A stretch of 64,000 bases of DNA, taken from positions 124,001-188,000 of the forward strand of contig NZ_VCGW01000002.1 of NCBI RefSeq assembly GCF_007671675.1. Direction: 5' to 3'. Under the pieces are notes generated by a model. That model saw only the letters and a program-made list of their open reading frames with translations, searched no databases and had not been told where the DNA came from. The position numbers were made by a program, and so were the translations under genes. The DNA is from Marinobacter maritimus (GTDB taxonomy: Bacteria; Pseudomonadota; Gammaproteobacteria; Pseudomonadales; Oleiphilaceae). Below, piece after piece: positions 18,649 to 28,060 of this stretch (its first letter is position 1; each line of letters starts with the position of its first letter).

Positions 18649-18679
18649 GAACGAGGGCTGTTTCAGACAGCCCTCGTTC
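18649..18679 (+). other. Strong intercistronic hairpin between dctP and dctQ
   Basis: A perfect 13-bp stem (GAACGAGGGCTGT / ACAGCCCTCGTTC) with a 5-nt loop and no T tract. Such structures after binding-protein genes usually stabilise the upstream message, giving more DctP than membrane subunits. Confidence 0.75.
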
Positions 18680-18694
18680 GCCCTGGAGAATCCT

Positions 18695-19291
18695 ATGTTA
18701 CAACAGATCAATAACGGGCTGGACCGACTGCTTGTCGGTGTAGATATCGGATCATTGTGGATGGCCCGGGCGGCGGGGCTTCTTATTCTGTTGACCGTCG
18801 GTCTGGTCACAACCGAGGTCCTTTCGCGCCAGATTTTTGGTCGATCGAGTGTTCACGCCACTGAGCTGACGGGTTACATCATGGCCATCAGCTCAAGTTG
18901 GGCTTTTGCCTACACCCTTATGCGCAAAGCTCATATTCGTATCGATGCTTTGTATCTGACGCTGCCGACCAGTGTACGCAGTGTGCTTGATCTGATCGCC
19001 ATGCTGTCCCTTGCGCTGTTCTGTGTGCTGGTTGTGGGCGCCGCGTTTGAGGTTGCCCATCACTCCTACTCCGGCGGTTCCCGGGCAAACACCCCGCTTG
19101 GTACGCCCATCTGGATACCGCAGCTGCTTTGGCTGATTGGCCTTGTCTGGTTCAGTATTGCGGTCGTCTTGCTATCTCTTCGCGTGCTGTTCGGTTTATT
19201 GAGCGGCAACATCGAGGATGTGCAAAGAGTGGCCGGCAGCCCAACGCTTGATGAGCAAATTGCCGACGAGAACCGAGAGGCTGCCCAATGA
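18695..19291 (+). CDS. dctQ: TRAP transporter small permease
   Basis: A 198-residue DctQ subunit with four hydrophobic segments (LLILLTVGLVTTEVLSR, GYIMAISSSWAFAYTL, LIAMLSLALFCVLVVGA, LLWLIGLVWFSIAVV). Overlaps dctM by 4 nt (ATGA). Confidence 0.9.
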   Translation: MLQQINNGLDRLLVGVDIGSLWMARAAGLLILLTVGLVTTEVLSRQIFGRSSVHATELTGYIMAISSSWAFAYTLMRKAHIRIDALYLTLPTSVRSVLDLIAMLSLALFCVLVVGAAFEVAHHSYSGGSRANTPLGTPIWIPQLLWLIGLVWFSIAVVLLSLRVLFGLLSGNIEDVQRVAGSPTLDEQIADENREAAQ

Positions 19292-20571
19292 TCCTTACTT
19301 CGCTGATTGTTTTGCTGGTGCTGCTTATTCTCAGTGTTCCGGTGGCAGCCACACTGATTGTGTTGGCGCTGTTTCTTGATGAGTTCTTTTCTCCCTTCCC
19401 GCTGATTAACGCGATGGGAGATGTGTTGTGGTCGGCGTCAGACAGTTTTCTGCTGATCGCCATACCGCTGTTTATATTGCTGGGTGAGATTCTGGTTCGA
19501 ACGGGGATTGCCAAGAGCACCTATCGAGCGCTTGAAAGCTGGCTTTCCTGGCTGCCCGGCGGGCTGCTTCACGCCAATATCGCTACCGCCACGCTGTTTT
19601 CCGCAACGTCCGGCTCCAGTGTTGCGACGGCTGCGACAATCGGTACCGTTGCCATTCCCCAAGGCAAGGCAATGAACTACGATCCGAAGCTGTTTACCGG
19701 CTCGATTGCTGCCGGCGGCACGCTGGGAATCATGATTCCGCCGTCGATCAACCTGATCGTTTATGGTTTTCTGACGGAAACCTCCATTCCAAAGTTGTTT
19801 GCAGCCGGGCTGGTGCCAGGCTTGCTGCTGGCCTTCCTGTTTGTTCTGGGCACCGCCCTGATCTGCCTGTGGCGGCCATCGCTTGGCGGGCCGAGCACTC
19901 ACCATACCTGGCGCGCGCGTTTTTCAGGGCTGACCAGCCTGGTTCCGGTATTGGCCCTGTTCGGTATTGTGGTCGGGTCGATTTACGCTGGTTGGGCAAC
20001 GCCCACGGAAGCGGCCTCACTGGGCGTCATTGGTGCGCTCCTGATTGCATTGTTCATGGGCAAACTGAGCACCAGCGTTGTAATGGAGGCGCTTGAAGGC
20101 ACCATGCGCACAACCGGTATGATCGTGCTCATCATCATCGCCTCGTACTTTCTCAACTTTGTGTTGGCTTCGACAGGCATTACCCGTGAGCTGAGTTCGT
20201 TTCTGGATTCGGCCGGTCTTGGGCCCTATATGACCCTTCTGCTCATCATTGGCTTGTACATTGTTCTGGGCTTTTTCATTGAAACGCTGTCGCTGATGGT
20301 GATCACCATTCCGATCGTTGCCCCCATCATTATTGCATTGGGTTTTGATCCGATCTGGTTCGGTATACTGCTGATTTTATTGATCGAAATGGCTCTGATC
20401 ACCCCACCTGTAGGGTTGAACCTGTATGTGGTGCAGAGTGTTCGCAAAGGGGGTTCGTTCAACGATGTGATGATCGGTGCTCTGCCCTACGTCGGGTTCA
20501 TGATGGTTATGGTTGTTCTGCTCGTGCTGTTCCCGGCTCTGGCGTTGTATTTGCCCGGAGTACTGAACTGA
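19288..20571 (+). CDS. dctM: TRAP transporter large permease
   Basis: A 427-residue DctM subunit with a dozen or so membrane segments and the family motif GGTLGIMIPPSINLIVYG. It carries the Na+-coupled transport path. It follows dctP and dctQ and precedes DUF2848. Confidence 0.94.
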   Translation: MILTSLIVLLVLLILSVPVAATLIVLALFLDEFFSPFPLINAMGDVLWSASDSFLLIAIPLFILLGEILVRTGIAKSTYRALESWLSWLPGGLLHANIATATLFSATSGSSVATAATIGTVAIPQGKAMNYDPKLFTGSIAAGGTLGIMIPPSINLIVYGFLTETSIPKLFAAGLVPGLLLAFLFVLGTALICLWRPSLGGPSTHHTWRARFSGLTSLVPVLALFGIVVGSIYAGWATPTEAASLGVIGALLIALFMGKLSTSVVMEALEGTMRTTGMIVLIIIASYFLNFVLASTGITRELSSFLDSAGLGPYMTLLLIIGLYIVLGFFIETLSLMVITIPIVAPIIIALGFDPIWFGILLILLIEMALITPPVGLNLYVVQSVRKGGSFNDVMIGALPYVGFMMVMVVLLVLFPALALYLPGVLN

Positions 20572-20607
20572 TTATTCACCCTTAAATAGACATAACGGGA
20601 TTTGGTC

Positions 20608-21285
20608 ATGACAATATTTCGTTTGGCAGATACCAACGACACCCTTGAGATTGATGTGCAGGAGCTCATTATTGCCGGATGGGCAGGCCGTGAGCAGGCA
20701 GGCATTGATGAGCATATCGAAGAGCTTAAGGCGATTGGTGTTACGCCGCCTTCAAGCACGCCTTTGTTCTACCGTGTATCGGCGGACCAACTGACAACGG
20801 CTGAAACCGTGCAGGTATTGGGCGGTGAATCCAGCGGTGAAGTAGAAGTTGTTCTGATTGGCACCGAGCAGGGCACCTACGTAGGCATTGGCTCGGATCA
20901 TACCGATCGGGAAGCCGAGGCCTGGTCTGTGGCGCATTCCAAGCAGGTGTGTGCCAAGCCTGTGGGCCAGCAGCTGTGGACGTTGGAAAGTGTTATTGAT
21001 CACTGGGATGAGCTGAAAATATCGTCTTACGCAACGTTTGAGGGTGAAGAGGTGCTTTACCAGCAGGGCGGTGTTACGGGCCTGTTGCACCCGAAGGACC
21101 TGTTGCAGCGGTTTGGCCTGGATGCGCCGCAGCTCGCGCCTGGCCAGGCCATGCTGTGTGGTACTCTGCCGGTTGTTGGTGGCGTGCGCCCTTCTGAAGC
21201 TTTCCGCATGGTTCTTGAGGACCCGTTAACGGGCCGGAAACTCGAGCATTTTTATCATATAAAGACGTTATCGGTGGTGAAATGA
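20608..21285 (+). CDS. DUF2848 family protein
   Basis: A 225-residue DUF2848 protein (distantly like the fumarylacetoacetate-hydrolase fold). Recognisable parts are VQELIIAGWAGREQAGIDEH, IGSDHTDREAEAWSVAHSKQ and the C-terminal LEHFYHIKTL. The frame opens at a TTG six bases earlier; the ATG at 20608 is the more likely start. It overlaps the amidase start by 4 nt. DUF2848 genes often accompany amidases and transporters, but their reaction is not known to me. Confidence 0.82.
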   Translation: MTIFRLADTNDTLEIDVQELIIAGWAGREQAGIDEHIEELKAIGVTPPSSTPLFYRVSADQLTTAETVQVLGGESSGEVEVVLIGTEQGTYVGIGSDHTDREAEAWSVAHSKQVCAKPVGQQLWTLESVIDHWDELKISSYATFEGEEVLYQQGGVTGLLHPKDLLQRFGLDAPQLAPGQAMLCGTLPVVGGVRPSEAFRMVLEDPLTGRKLEHFYHIKTLSVVK

Positions 21286-22649
21286 AGGAACAGTCTGGTC
21301 TGGCTCCTGTGGATCTGTCAGAGGCGACCTTAGCGTCGCTGCTTGACGGGATACATCAGAACAAGTGGCATGCGAGCCAGTTGCTGGAAGCTTGTCTGGA
21401 CAACATTGATCGGCACGATGATCCCGCCAATCAGGTTTATACGGCCCGCTTTGACCGCACAGCAAGAGCCGAAGCCGCCGCGATTGACGCCCTTCAAAAG
21501 GGCGGCGTTCCTCTGGGTGAGCTTGCCGGCCTGCCGATAGCGCTCAAGGTTCTGTTTGATGTGGCCGGTGAGGTGACTCACTCGGGGTCCAAGTGGTGGA
21601 AACAGCCGGCACAGAGTGATGCCCTGGTGGTTTCCCGTCTACGCCGGGCAGGCGCCGTTATTACCGGGCACACCAACATGACCGAGTTTGCCTATTCCGG
21701 GCTGGGGCTCAATCCGCACTATGGCTCGCCGGCGAACCCGCTGGCGCCGGGGCGGATATCTGGCGGGTCTTCGTCCGGTGCTGCGTCAGCTGTGGCTCAC
21801 GGAATGGCGGTTGCCGCTATTGGCAGTGATACCGGGGGTTCGGTGCGTATTCCTGCTGCATTCTGTGGCCTGGTCGGGTTCAAACCTTCCCAGCAACGAA
21901 TCCCCCGCGAGGGTTCCTTCCCGCTATCCGACAGTCTCGATTCCATAGGTCCGATCGCCCGCAGCGTTGAGTGCTGCGCGCGCATTGACGCAGTGCTTGC
22001 GGGCTATCGCTGGCAGCCGGGCGCGCCGGTTGATCTGCGCGGGCGTCGTTTTGTGGTGCCGACCAATCACATGATGAATGACCTGTCTCCCGGGGTGGCT
22101 GAGGCGTTTGCCCGCAGCCTTCGTACGCTGAGAGATTGCGGGGCCCATATTGAAGAGGCACATGCACCGGTACTGGATGCACTGCATGAACTGCTCGAGG
22201 GCGGAGGGTTCACTGCGGCAGAAAGCTACCACATTCACCGCGAGTGGCTGCAGCAGCACGGCGATGAATACGACCCCCGAGTACGCACACGCATGGAAAG
22301 AGGCGCAGGCATCAGTGCAGCGGATTACCTGGAATTGCTACACCGCCGGGCAGAACGAAAAAAACAGGCGGATGAATGGCTTGCCTCCTATGACGGGCTT
22401 CTTGCACCAACCGTTCCGATTGAGCCGCCACTGCTGGCGGATCTTGAGAGTGATGAAGACTATGCGCGCCTGAATCTGCTGATTCTGCGCAACCCAACCG
22501 TTGCGAACCTGTTGGATCTGAGCGCGATCACGCTACCCAACCATCGCCCAGGTGATTTGCCAAGCGGGCTTATGCTGGTCGGCCGTAATGGCTCGGATGG
22601 TTCCGTGCTTGGAATCGCGCAAGCAATGGAAAAGGTACATCAGCCTTGA
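21282..22649 (+). CDS. Amidase-signature family hydrolase
   Basis: A 455-residue amidase of the Ser-cisSer-Lys type. The catalytic Lys is in LPIALKVLFDV (first core helix), and the Gly/Ser-rich signature is ISGGSSSGAASAVAHG with the nucleophile in GSDTGGSVRIPAAFCG. It hydrolyses a C-N amide bond. The specific substrate cannot be read from the sequence. The operon context (YcsI, PxpB, PxpC) suggests a linear amide produced from, or leading to, a cyclic imide or lactam. Confidence 0.9.
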   Translation: MKEQSGLAPVDLSEATLASLLDGIHQNKWHASQLLEACLDNIDRHDDPANQVYTARFDRTARAEAAAIDALQKGGVPLGELAGLPIALKVLFDVAGEVTHSGSKWWKQPAQSDALVVSRLRRAGAVITGHTNMTEFAYSGLGLNPHYGSPANPLAPGRISGGSSSGAASAVAHGMAVAAIGSDTGGSVRIPAAFCGLVGFKPSQQRIPREGSFPLSDSLDSIGPIARSVECCARIDAVLAGYRWQPGAPVDLRGRRFVVPTNHMMNDLSPGVAEAFARSLRTLRDCGAHIEEAHAPVLDALHELLEGGGFTAAESYHIHREWLQQHGDEYDPRVRTRMERGAGISAADYLELLHRRAERKKQADEWLASYDGLLAPTVPIEPPLLADLESDEDYARLNLLILRNPTVANLLDLSAITLPNHRPGDLPSGLMLVGRNGSDGSVLGIAQAMEKVHQP

Positions 22650-23374
22650 GCCATAAGCCGGCGCTGCGTAATCCGAGGCTCGAATCCGCAGGGTTGGATA
22701 GCTGGATCGTGAGGCTGTTCGAGGATATCGACGAGCACAATCTGCTTTGGTTATCCGCGCTATCGCGCCGATGTGAGCAGGCGTTTGGTGATGCGCTGAT
22801 TGATCTGGTGCCCTCCTATACCACGCTTCTGGTTGTTTTTGATCCGCTGAGGGTATCGCCTTCTGACGCCCGCACGTTGATTAGCCGGATACTCGTTGAT
22901 CTGGAACCCGATGACAGCGCCCATGCGGGAGAGATACACGAGCTTCAAACCTGGTACGACACCAGCGTGGGCCCGGAGCTGTCGCGGGTGGCCAAGCACG
23001 CCGGCATGGCGGTCAGTGACGTGATTGACGCTCACAGCCAGCAGGTATACAGAGTGTTTGCCTTGGGGTTTGCTCCCGGCTTTGCTTTTATGGGGCTAAC
23101 CGATCCCCGCCTTGAGTGTGGCCGGCTTGATACACCCCGTCGGCGTGTGCCACCGGGGAGCGTGGCCATGGCGGGCCGTCAGACAGCCGCATACCCAGCG
23201 GGAACGCCCGGTGGCTGGAACCTGCTGGGGCGTACCAACGCCAGGCTGTTTGACCGGGCACGTGAGGGTTTCAGCCTTTTGCGCGTGGGCGATCAGGTGC
23301 GTTTTGTACCCGTGAGCCGTGAGGAATTTGAACGTGAGGGCGGGGATACCACGCCCATGGAGCCGTTGGCATGA
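22646..23374 (+). CDS. pxpB: 5-oxoprolinase subunit B-like protein (KipI family)
   Basis: A 242-residue KipI/PxpB protein with the family sections YTTLLVVFDPLRVSP, GFAPGFAFMGL and PPGSVAMAGRQTAAYPAGTPGGW. In PxpABC it works with PxpC to phosphorylate and open 5-oxoproline. It apparently starts at a TTG overlapping the amidase stop (TTGA). PxpA (LamB/YcsF) is not encoded in this window, so function as a complete 5-oxoprolinase is unproven. Confidence 0.9.
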   Translation: MSHKPALRNPRLESAGLDSWIVRLFEDIDEHNLLWLSALSRRCEQAFGDALIDLVPSYTTLLVVFDPLRVSPSDARTLISRILVDLEPDDSAHAGEIHELQTWYDTSVGPELSRVAKHAGMAVSDVIDAHSQQVYRVFALGFAPGFAFMGLTDPRLECGRLDTPRRRVPPGSVAMAGRQTAAYPAGTPGGWNLLGRTNARLFDRAREGFSLLRVGDQVRFVPVSREEFEREGGDTTPMEPLA

Positions 23375-24333
23375 GACAACAAGCTAACGCCGAGCCCTGC
23401 ATCAAAGTATTGCGTGCCGGCCCTCTTGCTTTGCTGCAAGACAGCGGAAGATTTGGCGTTCGCCATCTCGGCGTCACCCAGGGTGGCCCGGCGGATCTGT
23501 ATTCCTGGGCCTGGGCCAACCTGCTTACCGGCAACCCCTGGGGCACGGCCAACCTGGAGATTACCTTCGGTGGCCTGCAGCTGGTTGCCGGTAGGGATCT
23601 GGACATTGCCATTACCGGTGCAGACCTGGGCGCAACTCTGGAGCAAAAGCCGGTTCCGCTGTGGCAACGGATAACCTGGAAAGAAGGAGAGACCCTGGCT
23701 TTTGCCAAGCCGGCAAGTGGGCTTCGGGCTTATCTCGCCGTTTGTGGCGGGTTTGTGGCAGAGCCTGTATTGGGCGGTGTTGCCTGCGTAACCCGGGAAG
23801 AGCTGGGTGGCTTCTGCGGCATGGGTGCCAAACTGGCAGCGGGTGATCATCTGTCTGTTCACGCCACGGAGCTGCATGCTGGCGAAGGCCTCAAACAGGC
23901 TCCGCGGGAGGCCATACCGGATTTCAGCCAGCCGGCGGTGCTGGACCTCTTGCCGGGCGCGCAAATTGCGCACTTCGCGGGCCGCAGTTTGTTCGACGCG
24001 TTCAACACCTGGTGGCAGGTTGATGACCGCGCGGATCGCATGGGCGTTCGCCTTATCGGCCCCAGGCTCAACTGCAAGATCAGCACACTGGTTTCAGAGG
24101 GTATTAACCTCGGTGGCGTGCAGGTACCGCCCGATGGTCAGCCGATTGTTCTGCTCAATGATCGCCAGACCATTGGCGGCTATCCCCGGCTTGGCTCCCT
24201 TTCACCTTTATCGGCGTCACGGCTCGCTCAGTGTTTACCGAGAGAACGCGTAAAACTGACGGCGAAAGGCAGTGGCGCTGTACTTGAAGAGTACCGGTCT
24301 TTCCGGGCTCTTTTTAACGCGAACTCCCGTTAG
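23371..24333 (+). CDS. pxpC: 5-oxoprolinase subunit C-like protein (KipA family)
   Basis: A 320-residue KipA/PxpC biotin-dependent-carboxylase-like domain protein ([21 protein letters not shown] is the classical opening; later [24 protein letters not shown]). It overlaps pxpB by 4 nt and ends the operon. PxpB and PxpC together also resemble the C-terminal half of urea/allophanate-type carboxylases. Confidence 0.92.
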   Translation: MRQQANAEPCIKVLRAGPLALLQDSGRFGVRHLGVTQGGPADLYSWAWANLLTGNPWGTANLEITFGGLQLVAGRDLDIAITGADLGATLEQKPVPLWQRITWKEGETLAFAKPASGLRAYLAVCGGFVAEPVLGGVACVTREELGGFCGMGAKLAAGDHLSVHATELHAGEGLKQAPREAIPDFSQPAVLDLLPGAQIAHFAGRSLFDAFNTWWQVDDRADRMGVRLIGPRLNCKISTLVSEGINLGGVQVPPDGQPIVLLNDRQTIGGYPRLGSLSPLSASRLAQCLPRERVKLTAKGSGAVLEEYRSFRALFNANSR

Positions 24334-24479
24334 CGAGCGAATATAACCCTGGAACTGGCGGTACTAAAGAACGGGGCTATCCTGTATCTTTGTCGCATTT
24401 ATCGGCACAGAAATATCAAGGAAGATACAGACGTGCTGCCACATACTGTTTTCGCCCGCTAACCCAGAAGAAACCCGCA

Positions 24480-25985
24480 ATGCCCACGACCATGTTTTCT
24501 GCCTTTACCAGTAATTTCCTTGGCAAGGCTCCCGTCTGGTACAAGCAGATTATCGTGTTGTTCCTGATTACCAATCCGATTGTGATGTTTCTGCTGGGGC
24601 CGGTTGCCGCAGGTTGGCTTCTGATCGCCGAATTCATTTTTACTCTGGCGATGGCGCTAAAGTGCTATCCATTGCTGCCCGGTGGCTTGCTGGCAATAGA
24701 GGCGTTGCTGATCGGCTTGACCACAGCGGATGCCGTGTATCTGGAAGTGCTGACCAATTTCCCGGTTATCCTGCTGCTGATGTTCATGGTGGCGGGCATC
24801 TATTTCATGCAGGATCTGCTGCTGGTGGCCTTTACCCAGATCCTGGTTGGCGTGCGCTCCAAATCAGCCCTTTCCCTCCTGTTCTGCGCGGCTGCCGCGG
24901 TGCTTTCAGCGTTTCTTGACGCGCTGACGGTAACCGCTGTAATCATCAGCGTTGCCGTGGGCTTTTTCTCCGTCTATCACAAAGTGGCATCGGGTAAGGG
25001 ATATCAGAGCAGCGATCACAACGCGGACAGTGACGACGACGTCGTTGAACTGCACCGCGACGATCTGGAAAACTTCCGGGCGTTTCTGCGCAGCCTGCTG
25101 ATGCACGGTGCCATTGGCACCGCCCTCGGCGGCGTGGCCACCATGGTGGGTGAGCCTCAGAACCTGCTGATCGCCAAGGTTGTGGACTGGAATTTTATCG
25201 AGTTCTTCCTGCACATGGCGCCGGTAAGCCTGCCCGTGCTGGCGGCCGGGCTTTTAACTTGCTGGGTGCTGGAAAAAATGCGCTGGTTTGGCTACGGCGG
25301 ACGGCTCCCGAAGCCGGTTCGGCGGGTGCTGGAAGAGTTTGCTGAGAACGAGCGTGCCAAACGCACCAAGGCAGACGAAGCCGCGCTTTGGGTGCAGGCG
25401 TTTGCGGCGGTCATACTGGTGGTCGGCCTGGCTCTGCACTTGGCCGAAGTGGGCCTGATCGGCCTGTTGGTCATTATCCTGATCACGTCGTTTACCGGTG
25501 TTACCGGCGAACACCAGATAGGTAAAGCCTTTCAGGAATCGCTGCCATTTACGTCCCTGTTGGTGGTGTTTTTTGCGGTGGTGGCGGTGATTCATGAGCA
25601 ACACCTGTTCAAGCCGGTTATCGACTACGTACTGTCGCTTCCGGAAAGCCAGCAACCGGGCATGTTTTTTATTGCCAATGGACTGCTCTCAATGATCAGC
25701 GACAACGTATTTGTCGCTACGGTCTACATCAGCGAGGTCAAACAGGCCTTGGACGCCGGCAGTATCAGTTATGAGCACTTTCAGGACCTGGCAGTTGCCA
25801 TCAATACTGGCACCAACCTGCCCAGCGTTGCGACGCCCAATGGGCAAGCCGCGTTTCTGTTCCTGCTGACATCCGCTATTGCACCGCTGGTGCGGCTCTC
25901 GTACGGGCGAATGGTGGTGATGGCGTTCCCGTACACTCTGGTGATGGGCGGCGTTGGCTTGTATATGGTTACCTTTCACATCTGA
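24480..25985 (+). CDS. nhaB: Na+/H+ antiporter NhaB
   Basis: A 501-residue inner-membrane antiporter of the NhaB family, which exports sodium in exchange for protons and suits a marine host. It has about 12 hydrophobic segments and conserved parts [53 protein letters not shown] and [19 protein letters not shown] (as [11 protein letters not shown] here). The ATG at 24480 is chosen over an upstream in-frame start because it gives the family N-terminus [15 protein letters not shown]. Confidence 0.95.
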   Translation: MPTTMFSAFTSNFLGKAPVWYKQIIVLFLITNPIVMFLLGPVAAGWLLIAEFIFTLAMALKCYPLLPGGLLAIEALLIGLTTADAVYLEVLTNFPVILLLMFMVAGIYFMQDLLLVAFTQILVGVRSKSALSLLFCAAAAVLSAFLDALTVTAVIISVAVGFFSVYHKVASGKGYQSSDHNADSDDDVVELHRDDLENFRAFLRSLLMHGAIGTALGGVATMVGEPQNLLIAKVVDWNFIEFFLHMAPVSLPVLAAGLLTCWVLEKMRWFGYGGRLPKPVRRVLEEFAENERAKRTKADEAALWVQAFAAVILVVGLALHLAEVGLIGLLVIILITSFTGVTGEHQIGKAFQESLPFTSLLVVFFAVVAVIHEQHLFKPVIDYVLSLPESQQPGMFFIANGLLSMISDNVFVATVYISEVKQALDAGSISYEHFQDLAVAINTGTNLPSVATPNGQAAFLFLLTSAIAPLVRLSYGRMVVMAFPYTLVMGGVGLYMVTFHI

Positions 25986-26089
25986 TGGTTTTTGCCGTCC
26001 TGAAATGAAGAGCGCTACGCTTTCGTTGCGACTCTGCTAATCTCTGCATACGCAGTTGGAACAATTTGCACACATGATGTGTTGGGGCT

Positions 26090-26872
26090 ATGACTGGAAT
26101 CTGGACACCTCTTTTGCTTCTGGCGATCGCCGTTCTTGCAAGCCCGGTTTTTGCAGAAACAGGTCCTAATACGCTGCGCATCGGCTATACCGAGTTCCCT
26201 CCCATCGAATACCAGAACGAACAGGGTGAGCCGGCAGGTTTTTTTATTGACCTCACCCGGGAGGTCGTCAAAGAAGCGGGTTACACGCCAGAGTTTATCT
26301 ACCTGCCGGTCAGCCGAATCTATCTCTATCTCAAAAGCGGCGCCATAGATCTTTGGCCCGGGCTGTCGGGCATACCCAGCCTTCAGGGAGAGGTTCTTGA
26401 GAGCTGGGTTAATGCGCACCCGGTGCAACTGAGCGCCTGGTACCTTGAGTCATCAGAGCCGCTGCTGCACTTTGACCAGCTTGAAGGCAAAACCGTTATC
26501 GTGATCGGTGGCTACACCTATGGCGGGCTGCTTGCCTGGCTTGAAGCTTCAGGTCGCATACTTCTCACCGAAGCCCCCAACAATCGCGCAGCGCTCGAGA
26601 TGCTTAAGCTGAAACGCGGTGATTATGTTCTTGATTATCGCCAGCCCGTTGAGGCAATTCTTACCCAACCAGCGGACAGCATGATTCGAGAGTCGGAATT
26701 GCGGTCGCGCTATTCGGCCTGGTTGTTTTCCCTGGCCAGCCCCAGAGCAGCGCTGCTCCGTGAAGAGCTCGACGATGCCTATCTGCGTCTTGTCAGCCGA
26801 GGGGAGGCCCCGCCCGTCCAGGATTTAGACTCCGGGTTTGTTATCCCCGGTTTTCCTGAAGGGCCGCGTTAG
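26090..26872 (+). CDS. Family 3 periplasmic substrate-binding protein-like
   Basis: A 260-residue secreted protein with a signal peptide (SPVFA-ET) and the SBP_bac_3 opening TLRIGYTEFPPIEYQNEQGE, then EPAGFFIDLTREVVKEAGY. It has no transporter genes beside it, so it may be an orphan sensor or binding protein. It converges with the DUF3047 gene. Confidence 0.82.
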   Translation: MTGIWTPLLLLAIAVLASPVFAETGPNTLRIGYTEFPPIEYQNEQGEPAGFFIDLTREVVKEAGYTPEFIYLPVSRIYLYLKSGAIDLWPGLSGIPSLQGEVLESWVNAHPVQLSAWYLESSEPLLHFDQLEGKTVIVIGGYTYGGLLAWLEASGRILLTEAPNNRAALEMLKLKRGDYVLDYRQPVEAILTQPADSMIRESELRSRYSAWLFSLASPRAALLREELDDAYLRLVSRGEAPPVQDLDSGFVIPGFPEGPR

Positions 26873-26881
26873 AAAGGCGTT

Positions 26882-27631
26882 TTAGTCGGGTTTTGCAAGA
26901 TTTTTTGCAGAGGTGAGAGTGATATCGCCATACCAGGCCGTTGCCTGCTCACCCGTGTTGTCTGAATCCGACATGATTGCGATGCCCCGAATCGGAGGCG
27001 GATTCTCCCCGAAAGCCTCTCGGTAGTCGGCAACTATATCCCGCTCGATACTCACCCACTCGCCAACTTGCCCGCTGCCGGAAGTCACCGCAACCATCAC
27101 GGTTTTGTCGGTGTAAGGGTTGGTAATGAATTCGCCTTCGGGCAGGGTGTTTGCCCAGATGTAATTCAGGGCGTTGCCCGGCAATTCCTCACCAAACAAT
27201 ACCTCTACCGTTTTTCGCTTCGCCCGTTCGAAAAAGCCCGCTTTGGCAGGCTGGAATTCGAAGGCGACGTAAATGCGGGCAGGGTAGTCATCACCAGATT
27301 TCTCCCGCGCATCACCTTTTTCAAACACATTGGACACTTTCCATCGCCAGCTCAGCATCAGTGAGCTTTCCGGCTTTATGTTCAGCCGGGTGATCTGCCC
27401 GGAAGCACCGCCGGAGGTTTGTGCTTTGACCACTTGGGAGCCGCCCTCACTGATCAGTTCATAGCGGGAATGTTGTTCTATGTTGGGAAATTCCAGCGGC
27501 TCCCAGCCATCAGCCAGTGATGTCATTTTCGAGAATGCCGGCAGCAACGGCTCCTGTGCCAGCAGGTGCGGAGAAGCCAGACCGACCACCGCGAGGAGTA
27601 GCCAGAGTGCTGAGCGTGGGGTTGTGCCCAT
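26882..27631 (-). CDS. DUF3047 family exported protein
   Basis: A 249-residue protein with a signal peptide (SPHLLA-QE) and the DUF3047 core: LSWRWKVSNVFEKGDAREK, DDYPARIYVAFEF, NYIWANTLPEG and the C-terminal IAIMSDSDNTGEQATAWYGD. The function is unknown; the fold looks like a carbohydrate-binding jelly roll. The ATG at 27631 begins the signal peptide; the frame is open upstream into the riboswitch region but that part is not protein-like. Confidence 0.8.
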   Translation of the reverse strand: MGTTPRSALWLLLAVVGLASPHLLAQEPLLPAFSKMTSLADGWEPLEFPNIEQHSRYELISEGGSQVVKAQTSGGASGQITRLNIKPESSLMLSWRWKVSNVFEKGDAREKSGDDYPARIYVAFEFQPAKAGFFERAKRKTVEVLFGEELPGNALNYIWANTLPEGEFITNPYTDKTVMVAVTSGSGQVGEWVSIERDIVADYREAFGENPPPIRGIAIMSDSDNTGEQATAWYGDITLTSAKNLAKPD

Positions 27632-27729
27632 GGGATTGTCCCGGGTTGCAGTGTGTTCGTGAGAGACCGGCAGATTGAAGAAAAGTGCCTTGTCGCGTTT
27701 ATTGATACCGTATATAGTGCCCAAATCCT

Positions 27730-27900
27730 TGGTTTGATACCAGATATGGTATCGGGAATCCGGTGAGAATCCGGAACTGACGCGCAGCGGTATTGGGGAA
27801 CGAGCGTGGCATGAAGACACTGGCGCAAGCCGGGAAGTCGCCACGCAAGGCAGAACCACCAGGTTCATGCCCCTGAGTCCGAAGACCTGCCAGGGAAGAC
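27730..27900 (+). ncRNA. Cobalamin (AdoCbl) riboswitch upstream of nrdAB
   Basis: Recognisable B12-box elements: GGGAATCCGGTGAGAATCC, then ACTGACGCGCAGCGGTA, a GCCACTGG-type region with GGGAAGTCG, and the closing CTGAGTCCGAAGACCTGCC. The order and spacing are those of the class I cobalamin aptamer. It lies about 160 nt before nrdA. Cobalamin should lower expression of this oxygen-dependent, B12-independent reductase. This implies that the genome also encodes a B12-dependent class II RNR. Confidence 0.93.
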
Positions 27901-28060
27901 TGTACCTTCGCGACTCAGGCGCCTGCATTTGGCCCTACAAGGTGAGCAGCAACGAACAAGGCATGATTACAGCCACTGTCTGGTTACGGAAGGCTGCCGC
28001 CGAGGTTCGTCCTGCGTACGCGAAGGTTATGGAATTCACGCGTATTCAGGAGAAAACCGC

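Noticed and set aside
27929..28060. N-terminal extension of nrdA
   Set aside because: The extra 44 codons overlap the cobalamin riboswitch leader, and the ATG at 28061 has a good ribosome site and the family N-terminus.
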